From positions 2,382,001 to 2,446,000 of the forward strand of contig NC_045146.1 in NCBI RefSeq assembly GCF_008831285.2: DNA of 64,000 bases, in the 5' to 3' direction. This stretch comes from Nymphaea colorata (lineage: Eukaryota > Streptophyta > Magnoliopsida > Nymphaeales > Nymphaeaceae). The position numbers and the translations under genes were made by a program. Positions 1 to 12,382 of this stretch are shown here, in pieces (position 1 is the stretch's first letter; the number at the start of each line of letters is the position of its first letter). The notes beneath the pieces were generated by a model that saw only the letters and a list, made by a program, of their open reading frames with translations, was not told where the DNA came from and searched no databases.

Positions 1-445
1 AATTGGCTTGATCACATGCTATTTGCATCACAGGTCTAAATATCTAGTGAGAAATTTAGATAGTTCTGTGGAGGGTACAGTTAGTACAAGAGTAATCTAA
101 TTATGAGTTCTAAAAATCTGCTTGGCTCTTATTTCATTTGGTGAGAAGAGGGTTAACATCCCTCTCTTGAGTTCTCTCCCACCATTGTGGGTTTTTGTGT
201 TCATCAGATCCCTTGCTAGACAAAGATGCACATGCAGCGCTCAGATCACGTCCTTGTTTTCTAGTGTGCGACTCTCAATCATGTTCTCTGTTCTGCCTAT
301 CAAATGTCAGATCAGTCCTTCACTGTCACTGCGTTGTGTATCCTCTCAGATTCTATTCAAGGACGACGGGTTGAAGTAGAAACAAAACTGTAATTGTTAT
401 GACTCTCAGAGTCGGAAATCACAATAATCAGTCATCCACGCTGAC
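1..445. other. Intergenic, no gene recognised
   Basis: The open frames here are short and show no recognisable domain or splice structure. I see no RNA gene or mobile element with clear ends. Confidence 0.5.
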
Positions 446-590
446 CTGAGTTACCAAAACTGTACCGACTCTGTGACAGAAGGAGAGGCTGATCTTTCTT
501 GCACTTTGATCTGAGTTTCCAAAAGTGCATCAACTCTGAGACCGAAGGAGAGAATGATCTTTCATGCACTTTGATCTGAGTTACCAATTA
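446..590. repeat. 65-bp tandem duplication (2.2 copies)
   Basis: Two units of exactly 65 bp start with CTGAG at 446 and 511, and a third, partial unit starts at 576. Both full units contain GAAGGAGAG and TGCACTTTGAT-like words. The copies differ by a modest number of substitutions, so the duplication is not very recent. No function is evident. Confidence 0.75.
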
Positions 591-1872
591 ATGATTCATC
601 AGGAGCTTGTGCGCCCCACCGGTCACTGTACTTGATGGCACCCTCCTGCTCAATATTGCTTCTGCTATAAGTCCAATTACTGTAACCTGATCTCCCTGCA
701 TTGATGTTGTGACAGGGGAAGAGATGGAAGCATTTTACAGTTCATTTTGATCCGCTTTAATTGTCAGAAGGTTGAGTGCTGCAAAAGCAGAATCACCGAT
801 GCTTTAAGTTAAAAGCACAAGGAGTGTAGCATTCCGAGACATTGAAAACAGGCTCTGTACCATATGAGAACAATGGGTTGAGTGGGAGTTGTAGCCCTCT
901 ACCGAGCGGTGGGTTTCTCCCACCTGGGTAGGTCTACATAATTGAGAGAGAAAGAGAGATAACTAAAACTTTTATACGTATCTCGATTTCTTTTGCTTTG
1001 TCACTCTTCCCAATCTCATAATTGAAATCTACATCTTTTCTGGAATTTCATTTCCTAGTTCTTATTATCTATGTGCATGTTTTTCTTTCTCCAAATTCTG
1101 CATGATCCTGAATTATTCTAAGGGTATCCAAAGAAGAGAAGGGAAGAGAGGGAGAGAGAGAGAGAGAAGTGTGGGGACTCATGGGTGCTAACGGTCCCTA
1201 TCTTCTCGTGTTCATGTCAGAGATTGGAGACCAGGCTTGTATGACTGACATGAATGGTTCTGTTTCGGGTAGGATCAAGAAGTTGGTACCGAATTCACGC
1301 AACTGGTCTGATTTCATGTCATTGAATATGAATTCAGACCAAGATCCAGATTCTAACTTTTATGCATTTGGATCAGTCTTTATTTGTCTGATTCCAGACT
1401 CAGATTTGGATTCAATTGATCTGAATCAGATCAATGTCTGGATCCATGATTTAATCACATCCAATTAAACGTATTCAGAATCAAATAGATAAGAGGACGA
1501 CAATATCGGACCCACTAATTCAAGCTTCTTTACCGCATCCATGTGTTCACCGTGCAGAGAGATCTAACGAGCCAAAAGAAGCACAGCCATATGAGAGTCG
1601 TAACTTTTGGAAAAGCTTTATTGAAGGACAATAATCTTAGATGTCAGCCACTAACGGCCGCTGCCATTGCTGCAGTTAGCTTATCTTCTGCAGCAGCCTG
1701 CTGCCAATGAAGTCGTAGCATGCAATTTGACTCAGTGGACTGCATCCATCTCTTTCTTCTTCTTCATCAACAGTTCCTTTTGCCATGATGGTACCATCCT
1801 CCCGCACGTCAAAAATGGGACGTACAATTAAACATCATGATCATGCTAAGTCACATGGGTGCGGATAAAAAA
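591..1872. other. Intergenic; degenerate MITE-like stretch near 1250-1470
   Basis: No gene is recognised. The segment around 1250-1470 is rich in GATCAG, GGATTC and TTGGATT words. It resembles the element at 61129-61516 and segments near 16.4-16.8 kb and 27.2-27.5 kb, which suggests an old non-autonomous transposon relic. Its ends are not clear. Confidence 0.35.
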
Positions 1873-2679
1873 AATATGATTATTCAGGGTCATTCAACAA
1901 CCTAAAGAAAAAAGGTAAGAATTGCTTTTAGATTATGAAAATATTCATCATCCTTTTCTCATTGTTTTCTCTAACCATTCATCATGATAGATCAAACGGC
2001 TCTAGTTAGATGGTTGAATGACTTTAAAAAATGAGAATCACAATTCAATTTTTCTATATATGTATATATATATATATGCAAAATACCACAAAAAATCAAC
2101 AATAAAAGCAATATTTAAATAAAAAGTAATATAAGTAAAATCATTAAAATATGATTATTCAGGTCATTCAACAACCTAAAGAAAAAAGGTAACAATTAAT
2201 TTTAGATGATGAAAATATCCATCACCTTTTTCTCATTGTTTTCTCTTAACCATTCATCATGATAGATCAAACGGGTCTAGTTAGATGGTTGAATGACTTT
2301 AAAAAATCAGAATCACAATTCAATTTTTATATATATACATATGCAAAATACCACAAAAAATCAACAATAAAAGCAATATTTAAATAAAAAAGTAATATAA
2401 GTAAAATCATTAAAATATGATTATTCAGGTCATTCAACAACCTAAAGAAAAAAGGTAAGAATTAATTTTAGATGATGAAAATATCCATCACCTTTTTCTC
2501 ATTGTTTTCTCTTAACCATTCATCATAATAGATCAAACGACTCTAGTTAGATGGTTGAATGACTTTAAAAAATCAGAATCACAATTCAATTTATATATAT
2601 ATACATATGCAAAATACCACAAAAAATCAACAATAAAAGCAATATTTAAATAAAAAAGTAATATAAGTAAAATCATTAC
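1873..2679. repeat. Three-copy tandem array (about 265-276 bp units) with internal inverted arms
   Basis: Units start at 1873, 2149 and 2414 with AATATGATTATTCAGG, giving periods of 276 and 265 bp. Each unit carries an arm GTCATTCAACAACCTAA (1889, 2163, 2429). About 118 bp later comes a near-complement, TTAGATGGTTGAATGAC (2006, 2281, 2547), so each unit could fold into a long hairpin. Units 2 and 3 are closer to each other than to unit 1, suggesting stepwise duplication. A fragment with the same AACCNTTCATCATG words occurs alone near 48848. This looks like a MITE-derived sequence amplified in tandem. It is not a CRISPR array. Confidence 0.8.
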
Positions 2680-5600
2680 AGGTAAAGACCAATAGCATGC
2701 AAAAACAGAATGAAAACTGGATTAGAAACAAGGTCAAATAACGATAAGTAATTTGCATCAGTTTCGATTCAGAAAGTACCTGGGAGTATCCAAGTACCTG
2801 TTTTCCCGTGTCATCTTACCCATGTAACTTAACATGCATAATATTTTAGTGCACCTGCAAATTTTTAACCTTTCTATTTAACATATCTCTTGCACGAGTG
2901 ACCCCGTTAGTTTCAGCCGTCATTTCTTGAATGTGAAACTTGAACGGTGGCTTTGTCCTGATAAAGAACACCCGGCCACCACAACCCTGACACTTGTGTA
3001 TACAGACATTATATGTCACTAGTGGAGCCATAAATTTTAGTTTTGAGGGGCTATGATCTTTAACTAAAGTCCAAAATAAATCAGTGTGATTATTTGACAT
3101 ATATATATAATGTAAGAGTTTTCCTTTTGTCCTTATATATATGTACAGATAAGGCTATGTTGTATGTTTTGCAGTTAAAAATGCTTTTCAACATTTATTG
3201 GAAAAGTTTGAAAGATATGCACGATTGAATTTATTCATGTAAAGTTTTTTTGAAAAGGGGTTTTCATAACTCTTGTTCAATTTTTTTTTTGAAATAGAAA
3301 ATAGCAATGTAATAATTTTAGTAGTAACAAACAAAAATGGCGAGTCAAGCGGATATTATGTAAAACTAAATATACACATTTAAAAGTAATAAAGATCACC
3401 ATGTTGGCAACAAGACAAAAACATAGTTGTTGAGATCAAACATCTACAGGTCCTTCTTTGTCTAGTATTAAAATTTTGAGACTATAGTTTGATCCTTGCA
3501 ACAAAAAGTTACTATCTACGCCTCTGAAGAGAGAGAGAGTGAGAAGATTATGTCAATTGATGATACACTACGATGCACTACGACGCAGAATGATCATATT
3601 AAATTGTGGTGTTTTGTCCTCCAGTTGAATGAAAATCTAAACTAATGAAGTTGATGAATACTTCATGTTAAATTGTGGTGTTTTGTCCTCCAGCTGCATG
3701 AGAATCTAAACTAATTAAGTTGATGTCTCAATACACGTGTTGTAGATACATAACTCATCACGCCATTTCCAGCACCTTTAATTATGAAGATGGTCATCAA
3801 ATCGATGCCTCTAAAGAACCCCATGAGCCAATCTTATGGTTCAAAAGCACAAGTTTTCTGTTGTTTCCCTGTAATGGCCATTAACCGATCTGGTGATGCC
3901 TAATCTCTGTTTGAGTAGGATTAGTTGGATCAGATTGGCGAATTACTGTCCAGTTCATCCAATGAAACGACGACATTTTATATCAAAGTTCTTTTTCCTC
4001 TCTAAAATTCCTCTTGGTTTTATTTTGCTGTTCCATAATCGAGAAAGAACTCTCTTGGTGGGAGACTTAGCCATGCTGGTTTCGGTCAGCTCCTCAATAG
4101 TGTAAAACTGTGAGAAGACAATAATGTTTAATAAAGAATTTTCTACTCAGACTAATATCAGGTGCTGCTGTAGGCTGCATATCTGCAAAAAGGTTATTAA
4201 AGCAAGGAAAGCCAAGCTTGTGCCATGGCCACAACAGTCATCTTGCCTCTGCAAAGTTAAAGGATAGCAGAAAAGGAAACTGAGTCACTCGAGATGAGGG
4301 CCTAAATAGAGGTCACCTTATGAAATGTTGTAACCAGATGGATCAGCCAAATCTATATGATCCACAGTATAAGGGAGACTTTGTCTAATGGTGATTGATC
4401 AAGACAAAGGCGGTACTTTGGCATGGAAAAATGTCATTAAGACCAACCACATTGAATGACTTGTGTTGCTCTGTAATTGTATTGAAGCATTGATGTGGCT
4501 GGTATCACAGATGGTGCAGCTTCTCAATCTAATGTGAAACGGGAAGCTTCTTCATCTTCTTCTTTCTCTTAATTTGCTGTAATTTCTTTTGCAACCAAGA
4601 TCAGAGTTGATAACTATAAAATCTTTGTTCATGCCATTAATGATCTTTTACGAGCTTCAAGAACCCGCCGATGGATCAAGTCTCTCTATTGCTCATATTG
4701 ATTTGAAGAAGCCAATAAGTATCTCAATCCAGAATACCTTATCCAAAAAAACAAGAACCAACTTTTGCCGATCGAGTTGGTTCTTTCATCTTCATCTCAA
4801 CCTGACCATACACAAGTTGTTCGCTTATGGACTTGATTCAGAGTTGTGAATGCTCTGCTTGATTCATATATATACCCTATTTCAGATCTAGAGTTATGCA
4901 ATTAAAGCGGCAGCCGCAAACTTCTAGGAAAAAGGAGAGAAAAGTAACGAAGAACAGGGTTTGAAGGTAGGAATATTTCTCGTCAATTGATGATGGCAAC
5001 TGAATCTATCAATAAAGGGTGACTTGATTGTTTATATTTAGAGGCTTACCTGCTGACTATTGTGCGTTTAAAACATCTGTTTGAACCAGATTTAAACAAC
5101 TCTAGACTGCATCTTTTTTTTGTTATCATAGAGCGCAACCCATTGATGAAGAAAAGTCGAATTACTGAAGCAAATTTGGTGTACAAAAATAACACAAACA
5201 AGGGGTGGTCTGGTCTCCATGGTGTTGAAAATAATTCTCTGTTGTGGCAGAGGAAGCAAACAGCATTCAGCCAAAGATTAAGGTCAGTGGCTCAATTGGC
5301 ATAAACACAAGGCTTTCTACTTTATACACTTGCTTTATGAAACTAAGATTAACCACACCCAAACCACTTTCTGTTGGTTTTGTGCCAAATTGTTGCACTT
5401 CACATCAAAATCACATTCAACACATACCTCTGATTCAGTACACAACAAACGTGTCATTAAGAAAGGTAACATTCAAGTGTAAACATGGCTGGGGATAATC
5501 TTATACATAATTTCTTGAGAAAAGATTATGAACATATATATCTAAGAGGCTTACTCATGTATTCTGTCACGGTCTGGAATCCATTTCGGATAGCTGAATT

Positions 5601-6974
5601 ATGGCATAGTGTGGGCTAAGATCTACCACACCAATTCAATACTTCTCCAGTCTTTTTTGGGTGAAGTTGCTGTCTGTAGTTGGCAAAGAATATGCTAATG
5701 AGAGGTGTTCTATGTAGTTTGTAAATAAACTATAGCTGAAGATCTATTATTCATGATTGGCGTGTTTAGCTTATTTCATGAGTTGGAGCCAGCCTACAAT
5801 CAGACAAGGCATCTTTTAAATTAATTTGCATTGTTTTCCATACCTAATCAACAGATATACACGGAGCCACATTATTCAATTCCTAGATCCATTTATAACC
5901 TTGGTTTGTGGTACTTGTCAAAGTCCAACACAAGACGCCCTCTGTTATTTATCTTTCATTTCCTGTGGGTGTGAAGTCCTTCGGCCATATGGGTTTGAGC
6001 ACAACACTAAGTTGATGGTGCACCGGCTTCATGTTAAGACCCGATAAGACACTCGAAGCAAGAAGAAGGGGGAAGCTTCTGCTCTCTTTTGCTGGCGTTT
6101 CTAATTTGATTTACCAGTCAACTTGTCATTATCATGACATACTACAAGAAAAGACACATACACCACACAAGGTTGTTCAGCCTAATGATGGAAAGGAGAG
6201 TGGCGAAAAAACAGATTGCATTCTTAAATCCTCAAATAGATGTCATCCACAAGACTTGTAGTAAGGGAGCGTAGAAGCATAACTGGTCAAACAGGCAAAC
6301 ATGTAGACAACATGTCATCTCGTGGTTATTATTCTTATTTACTGTAAAAAGCAAAATCACAACCCTTAAACTGAAGAGTGTATCATATCTCATCTAAATT
6401 CTCACAGCCCATAACTTCGAAGTCTAAAAGAATAAGAGGCATTCGGACCTCACTCCGGCCGCTCACTCGGATGCCATCCACAAGACTTAAGAGCTGAAAA
6501 AGTTTTACAATAAGCAGCAGTTGGTTGGATAAAGAGCTAAACTCATCGAACATAATTTGTTGGAGAAAAAGGACGAACTTGGTACGTCAAATTTGACCCT
6601 GTGTATCCTTTTTTTGGTATGTAGGAGTGGTTTAAAACATCATTAACTAACTATAGCACGAGAACGAGCTACACCAATCAGATCCTCCTCAATCAATCGA
6701 TACAACTTATCAAATGAATCTTATCAAATGAATTTATAAGAATGGTCACTCCAAAAATCCTTGAAAAAACCGAAGCAACTAAAGCTTGTTCCTCATTGAA
6801 TAGAGACAGGCTGATTATACGTGTTTGGTTTGCAAAACGATTCAGTTCGACTCCGAGACAGCATCGGGAGAAGCATCTCTCCTTATCTTCCTAGACTCGA
6901 CGCAGTTAAGGGATTTAGGTTCGCAAAGGCTCCTACTACCTCACGAGCCACGGTAGAACAAAGAAAAGGGGGAA
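2680..6974. other. Intergenic region upstream of the SDR gene
   Basis: About 4.3 kb with only short open frames lacking family signatures. It includes a possible MITE relic (listed separately) and low-complexity AT runs. The last few hundred bases before 6975 should contain the promoter of the SDR gene, but I see no convincing TATA element. Confidence 0.5.
3018..3525. mobile_element. Possible degenerate Tip100-like hAT MITE
   Basis: The left end reads CACTAGTGGAGCCATAAATTTTAG. The right end (about 3468-3525) has AAAATTTTGAGACTATAGTTTGA and finishes in CTACGCCTCTG, whose complement resembles the CAGNGGCGGAGCC ends of a common plant MITE family. Similar sequence recurs near 15165, 57957, 58460 and 63695. 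The middle does not align well and no target duplication is visible. Confidence 0.35.
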
Positions 6975-8916
6975 ATGGGAGAAGAAAGGTACGCAGTGCC
7001 ATGTTCTTCCTCCATAATCCAGAGGTCTTGGAATAAGAAAGCAACACCATCGTCATCAAATTTAATCATGGCGGTTCTCTGTTTCAGGTATGCAGTGGTT
7101 ACAGGGGCCAACAGAGGGATCGGGTTGGCGGTTGTCCGCCGTCTGGCTTCTGAGGGCATCACAGTGGTTCTAACTGCAAGGGATGAGAGCAGGGGGCTTG
7201 AAGCTGTTGCGGATCTCAAGAGCCGCGGCCTCACCACCGTGATCTTTCACCAACTGGATGTGACGGATCCCGCCAGTGTTGCTTCGCTGGCTGACTTCAT
7301 TCGATCCCAGTTCGGCAGGCTCGATATCCTGGTGAGTCAAGTAACGAGGCTTATTGTGAGTAGTAACTACTCGTCCCACCCTGCTCATCTTCATAATTTT
7401 TTCTCCGTCTCCTCCCTGGGCAAGAAGAAAACCATATTCTAGTCGTTCCAGTACTGTTTTCAATGTTGCTGAATGCAGAAACTTGAGACAATTTCTGAGG
7501 TTTCATTGAAACGAATATTTGGAACATATCTGAAAAATATGAAAGTGTGCAAACTCCTCGCAGCTACAGAAAGATATGAAATTGCAGACGGAAGAGAAAA
7601 TACAGTTCTTTTTTTTTGAAGTCAAGATCTTCTTGTTAGTCTAGTCAAGGGAGTCATGAGCAAAGAGAAGTAGTTTGAGAGCTCAGAGCAGGTTGGTCTT
7701 GATCCTGAATCGCTCCATCTATCCTCCTGAGGAGAAATTCGGTTTCAAAGTCCACTTCGAATAGAAGGAGTACATCGTGCTAAATCGATCATTGGGCTAC
7801 ATTAGCTCGTTTGATGAGTGGTACTGGGTCATTTCCATGGCATCAAATTAACTTAATCTTCAATTCAATTCTTTTCTTAATAAAGGTGGAGGGCTATCTC
7901 CCGACAATCATTCATTGGAAATCAATTCAGTTCAGTTAAGAATATATTCTAACCATCTGTCAAACTGGTTTTAAAACTTCTCATAAAGTTGATAGTAAGG
8001 CAGCCGGTGACATAGTTGTATTTCAAATAGGTGAATAATGCAGGAGCTTCAGGAATTATAGCAGACGAGGAAGGTTTGAGGGCTCTGCAAATTGATCCCG
8101 ACTGTTGGGTAAGTTCAGGTCCTTGAGTTAAGCTCCTGTTCCAAACTTGTAGCTTCTTTTCAGTTTTAAGTTCGACAATTACCAAGAGCTGGAAGTTGGG
8201 AACACCATCTTCTTCAGTTCAAGAGTATGATATAAAGATGATACTTCTGAATGTGGATGCAGCTATCGGGCAGGGCACATAAGTTGGTTCAGGGAGTGCT
8301 GCAATATACGCCTGAGAAAGCGGAGGAATGCCTGGAAACAAATTACTATGGTTGCAAAAGAGTGTCAGAAGCACTCATTCCGCTTCTGCAGAACTCCACA
8401 TGTGCAAGAATTGTCAATGTCTCATCCCTTAGATCAGAATTGAGGGTAACAACAGTTCAGATGTATGAACTTCATTCACATGCTGCTTGAACTTCAATGG
8501 GACTAACATAGGATTGTTTACCTTCGTATTTTCTCCAGAGGATTCCAAATGAACAGATTAGGGAGGAGTTTGGAGACCTGGATTCTCTGACTGAAGAGAA
8601 ATTGGACTCTCTGGTGCAAAGGTTTCTGTGTGATTTCAAGGACGACAAGCTTGAAGCAAATGGTTGGCCAAATATGCTCCCTGCCTATAGCATCTCAAAA
8701 GTTGCACTCAATGCCTACACCAGAGTTCTAGCGAAGAAGTTCCCAACGATGTGCATAAACTGCGTGCATCCTGGATTTGTGAAGACGGAGCTGAACTGGA
8801 ACACAGGGGTGCTGACTGTGGAAGAAGGTGCAGAGGGTCCAGTCATGCTAGCTCTGCTGCCCCCAAATGGCCCTTCTGGACATTATTTTCATCAGATGGA
8901 AATGGCTTCATTCTAA
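6975..8916 (+). CDS. Short-chain dehydrogenase/reductase (SalR / neomenthol dehydrogenase-like)
   Basis: Five exons can be joined with GT-AG introns: 6975-6988, 7088-7331, 8031-8108, 8263-8445 and 8539-8916. They total 897 nt, or 298 residues, the usual size for this family. Visible motifs are the dinucleotide-binding TGANRGIG (residues 10-17), NNAG (88-91), Asn139, Ser167 in NVSS, and YSISK with Tyr223 and Lys227. The spacing N-S 28 and S-Y 56 is the long-flap arrangement of plant salutaridine reductase and menthone reductase-like enzymes (SDR114C group). The expected role is NADPH-dependent reduction of a carbonyl substrate in the cytosol; the actual substrate cannot be read from sequence. 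The start was chosen because MGEER splices directly into YAVVTG, the usual N-terminus of the family. The gene converges on the SKIP24 gene about 1 kb downstream. Confidence 0.9.
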
Positions 8917-8963
8917 TCAAGTCAATTTACTTCCTGTGTCCCCAAGCTTCTTTGATCTCGATT

Positions 8964-8969
8964 AATAAA
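8964..8969 (+). terminator. Likely polyadenylation signal of the SDR gene
   Basis: AATAAA lies 48 nt after the SDR stop codon in AT-rich sequence, an appropriate place for a near-upstream poly(A) element. Position is the only evidence. Confidence 0.4.
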
Positions 8970-9954
8970 CATAAAAGACTGCAATCTTTTCAGCAGACAT
9001 CTGCAGTAGCACTTTCTCCAACATGCGAAAAGCATTTCTAACTATGACTATTCAAGAAACGCGCGCACAAAAGCATATACTCTTTGCATCAAGAGCTAGT
9101 CATCTGAAAACAACGCATACTGTCCACACATAGACGTGGGCATATACACACGTGCTCTGTTGATACGTGCATTAGATGTTCAAGGGTCAGTTGAACTCCA
9201 TGTGCAGCAGCTCTAGAACAACAATCATTTCCTTGGAAGCTGAAAATCAACGCTCAACACACATCCTGCTTCAACAGCAATTACCCTGAAATTTTTTAGA
9301 GGTCAATAGAATATGCCCTTAGGTAAATGACGGCCCAAGTGACGACAGACATACAAGGATGTGAAAATCAACAGCAAATTGAAGAGAATTTTGAATAGCC
9401 ACCTCTATTCTCAGTTAATAACAAAAGAATTGTCATCCAACGTACAGAAAAACAACAAACGTTGCCGTTGATTGTGATCTCAAGGTGCATCTGCACCCTC
9501 TTTCCCCGTCTTATGACCAGCGCAAGAGTGGTGCTTGGCCGATTCAATTGCTATATTTACAAGGAAGCAATAAAGTCCGGCTAGAAGAGATCTGCACGAG
9601 ATGCGTGTTTGCTGCTTGCCCTTTCAACAATGACACCAAGCTTAAGGTTTGGCAGACATTGAACCCCCTGCTGGTAGGAGGCTAAGAAGTAGACAACCCA
9701 CATTCAGAAAGTCGTACGAAGAGCAGTGAATAGAACAGCAAAACCCATTTGCAGTTACTTCTTCTCAAGTATCAGCTGCAATCTAGAACCAGCAACTGCA
9801 CAATGCCACAATGCCTGTAGAAAGACGGGGCTGAAAAATTTCTGTTTGTGAGTGATGTTACCAAGGAGTACATGCTCAGCATCATCAAGCAGTTGCTGTA
9901 CGACTGATTGCATTCATTTCAGCAGAGAAATCACCACAACGGTCAATCCTCGTC
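8970..9954. other. Convergent intergenic spacer / 3'UTRs
   Basis: This is the space between the convergent SDR and SKIP24 stop codons. It probably holds the SKIP24 3'UTR on the reverse strand. No other gene is seen. Confidence 0.5.
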
Positions 9955-12382
9955 CTACATCTTCAGCCTTTTCCGTACAGCATTGTGGCCAGGATACGTC
10001 TCTTCTTGATCGACAACCTTGTCACCACTGCATTCGCCCTGTAGCTTCACCATTTTCCATTTAACTTTGCCACCCTCATTATCAGCTATCGACTGAGAAC
10101 TACGCAAAGGGTGATATTTGAGATGTGATAAATATTCTTTTGAAGCATCCAGCCTTTGCCTTAAAGCTTCCTGTCAAGAGAATGCCCGCATCCATCAAGA
10201 AACCAGTTTATCCAAACATTGTATATCCACCGTTGAAAAGAGAACACTTACAGCACGCCTAGAAAATCTTGCAATCTGTTGCTTGCATACTCTAATCTCC
10301 ATTTCCAATGCATGCATACGAGATTCCATTGGCACAGGGTGCTGCTCAACAATCTGCTTCTGCCTAGCACGTACAACTTCTGGTTGCCAAACATTTAAGG
10401 CTACAGAAGCTTGCCTATAAGAGATTTTGTTATTTTGTTATTTAATAGAGTTCCGAGGAGCGTTTGGGAAAATGAAACTCTACCTTCAAATCAAGTAAAG
10501 ATTTCAAAATACCATTATGCTATTTTTTCTGACAAATAATGGATTATGAACAGAGAAGGAAATGGCAAACAAGAAACCAAAACACTTCTTTCATTCAACC
10601 GAATAATCATGAACTGACCATATCCCCTGTACGCAAAGATATTCCCAAATCCCGCATACCACCATGGCACCATCTTAGAAATTATTAGTCGCAAACAGCC
10701 CCCCAACGAAGTCATTAAGTTCGGGCTACGCTGTGTTGCAGTAAGTACACACGGCATGTGCACACACACGAATTGGAGCGAGTCATGTGAAGTTTATGTG
10801 CATATGCAGATGTGAGTTGGATACTTTACGCCTTAAGAATTTGGTGTTGTCCAATCTAACTAAACGCAACTGCTTCCTGGAAAATGAAGGTTCCAGTTGC
10901 TAACCTATTATCCGTCTCCTCGACATTGTCAGGAAACAAGTGCAAGTCAAGATTTTTCCAGTGAGAACTACATCAGTCGGCTTCTAAGAAAAATCTGACA
11001 GAGAATCCTATAATTTCAGTTCAACAAATCGGTAGGCTTTGCCTTCCGAACAGTATTCTGGCAAATGCACTTGACGCAAAACTGATTCAATATAAACGAG
11101 TATCAAGACCTTGAAACTTGAAAGTACCTCGCTCTCTTCAAATCCTTTAATTCTTTGAGTGCCACATCCAATTTTCCAGTCTCTGCCATCAGTTGGCGGT
11201 TCGCTTCGTCCAACTCCCTTGAACCAGAAGCAATGCGGCTCTCAACGTTAAGTACTTCTCTTCTATGTGCCGCAAGCTTCAGTGCTTTGTGTCTTTCAAA
11301 CCTGAACAAAAAAAAAACACATTTTAAGATACACAAAATAGAGAACCAGCGGACGGAAAACCAGAAAGGCCTAAACTTTCCAATGAAAATTTTTTCAATT
11401 CAAACTACCCATCAGATTTTCGTGCAATTAAGTTTCAAAAAAATAGTCAGTAACGGTATCTACTAAGTCGTCCTCACTATCGTGACGGCGTCCCCAAAAT
11501 CCTTTTCCTTCTGGGTAGTCAGTAGTGGTTGGTGAAGCATGTATCCATACGTCCTCTACAAACGAGACATGGAGAGATACAAGCAAGGCTAGCTTTCTCT
11601 ACATACTTCTGCAAAAGGGTATCAAGAAGAGTAAATCTAACGCTTTTCTATCATCAAGACAGCTCACACAGAGAGTTTTTGCAGGCAGAATTAGATCGCG
11701 AGCTTGAGAAGATACCCCACTCAATCCACTGTATGTATCATATAATGGATTCCTTTAGCAATTTGTCTCCTCCCTCTTATTCTCGAGAAGAACGTCTATT
11801 CCTTGGAACAAGCGATGGGTTTCGTCAAATGGTATGTTCATGGTTTGCATGATTATACGTATAGATTTTGATTTGTCTAAGAAATTAACAAGGAGAGGTA
11901 GACCGGCCTTTTGGTTTCAATTCCAAACACAAGTGACTCTTCCAAATTTTCTCCCAATACTTGCAGAAGTCAATGCTGCAACAAAACTTTCTCGCGATAA
12001 CCAAGCGAATAACTCAATTCACCAATATCTCAAACAGATTGAAAAAAGTAAACAAACTCAGTCGGATGATTCCATAGAAAACAAAAAGGAATACGCAATT
12101 GCCGGTTGCCCGAGATGCAGAAGAAGCAAGAGGGTTCTAATAGACGGATTACGAGCTCTACTTGATTCTGAAAACGTCCTTCAACCGCGATTTCGAAGCC
12201 GAAACCGTCTGCAACGGGAACTCCATGGCGAGCAGCGCCGACCAGAGGGGTTCCTCCTTCGACAGCCGGTCGAGACGGCGGCATGATATTGAGAGGCAGC
12301 AGAGGTCTTGGAACGTCAATCCACGCTCCCGAACTCCGGTGTCCAGAATTCTGAGCCAGATTTCGTCCGGTAACTCCGCCAT
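9955..12382 (-). CDS. SKIP24: F-box protein, SKIP24-like
   Basis: Reverse-strand gene with exons 12382-12162, 11301-11128, 10414-10252 and 10170-9955, giving 774 nt or 257 residues. All introns are GT-AG (860, 713 and 81 bp) and the phases match. Residues 1-55 form an F-box starting MAELPDEIW, with DLCCLSISCRRL and a conserved EPLW. Residues 75-175 are rich in charged heptads, consistent with coiled coil. QASVALNVWQPEVVR and LKYHPLR further on are hallmarks I know from Arabidopsis SKIP24. By family knowledge the protein should join SKP1/CUL1 as an SCF ubiquitin-ligase substrate receptor; its targets are not known here. The frame is open upstream to 12619. I placed the start at 12382 because homologues begin with the LPDEIW motif, and the upstream 79 residues look non-conserved. 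Confidence 0.88.

Noticed and set aside
1873-2679. CRISPR-like regular repeats
   Set aside because: Units are about 270 bp, AT-rich and tandem without unique spacers, in a plant nuclear sequence.
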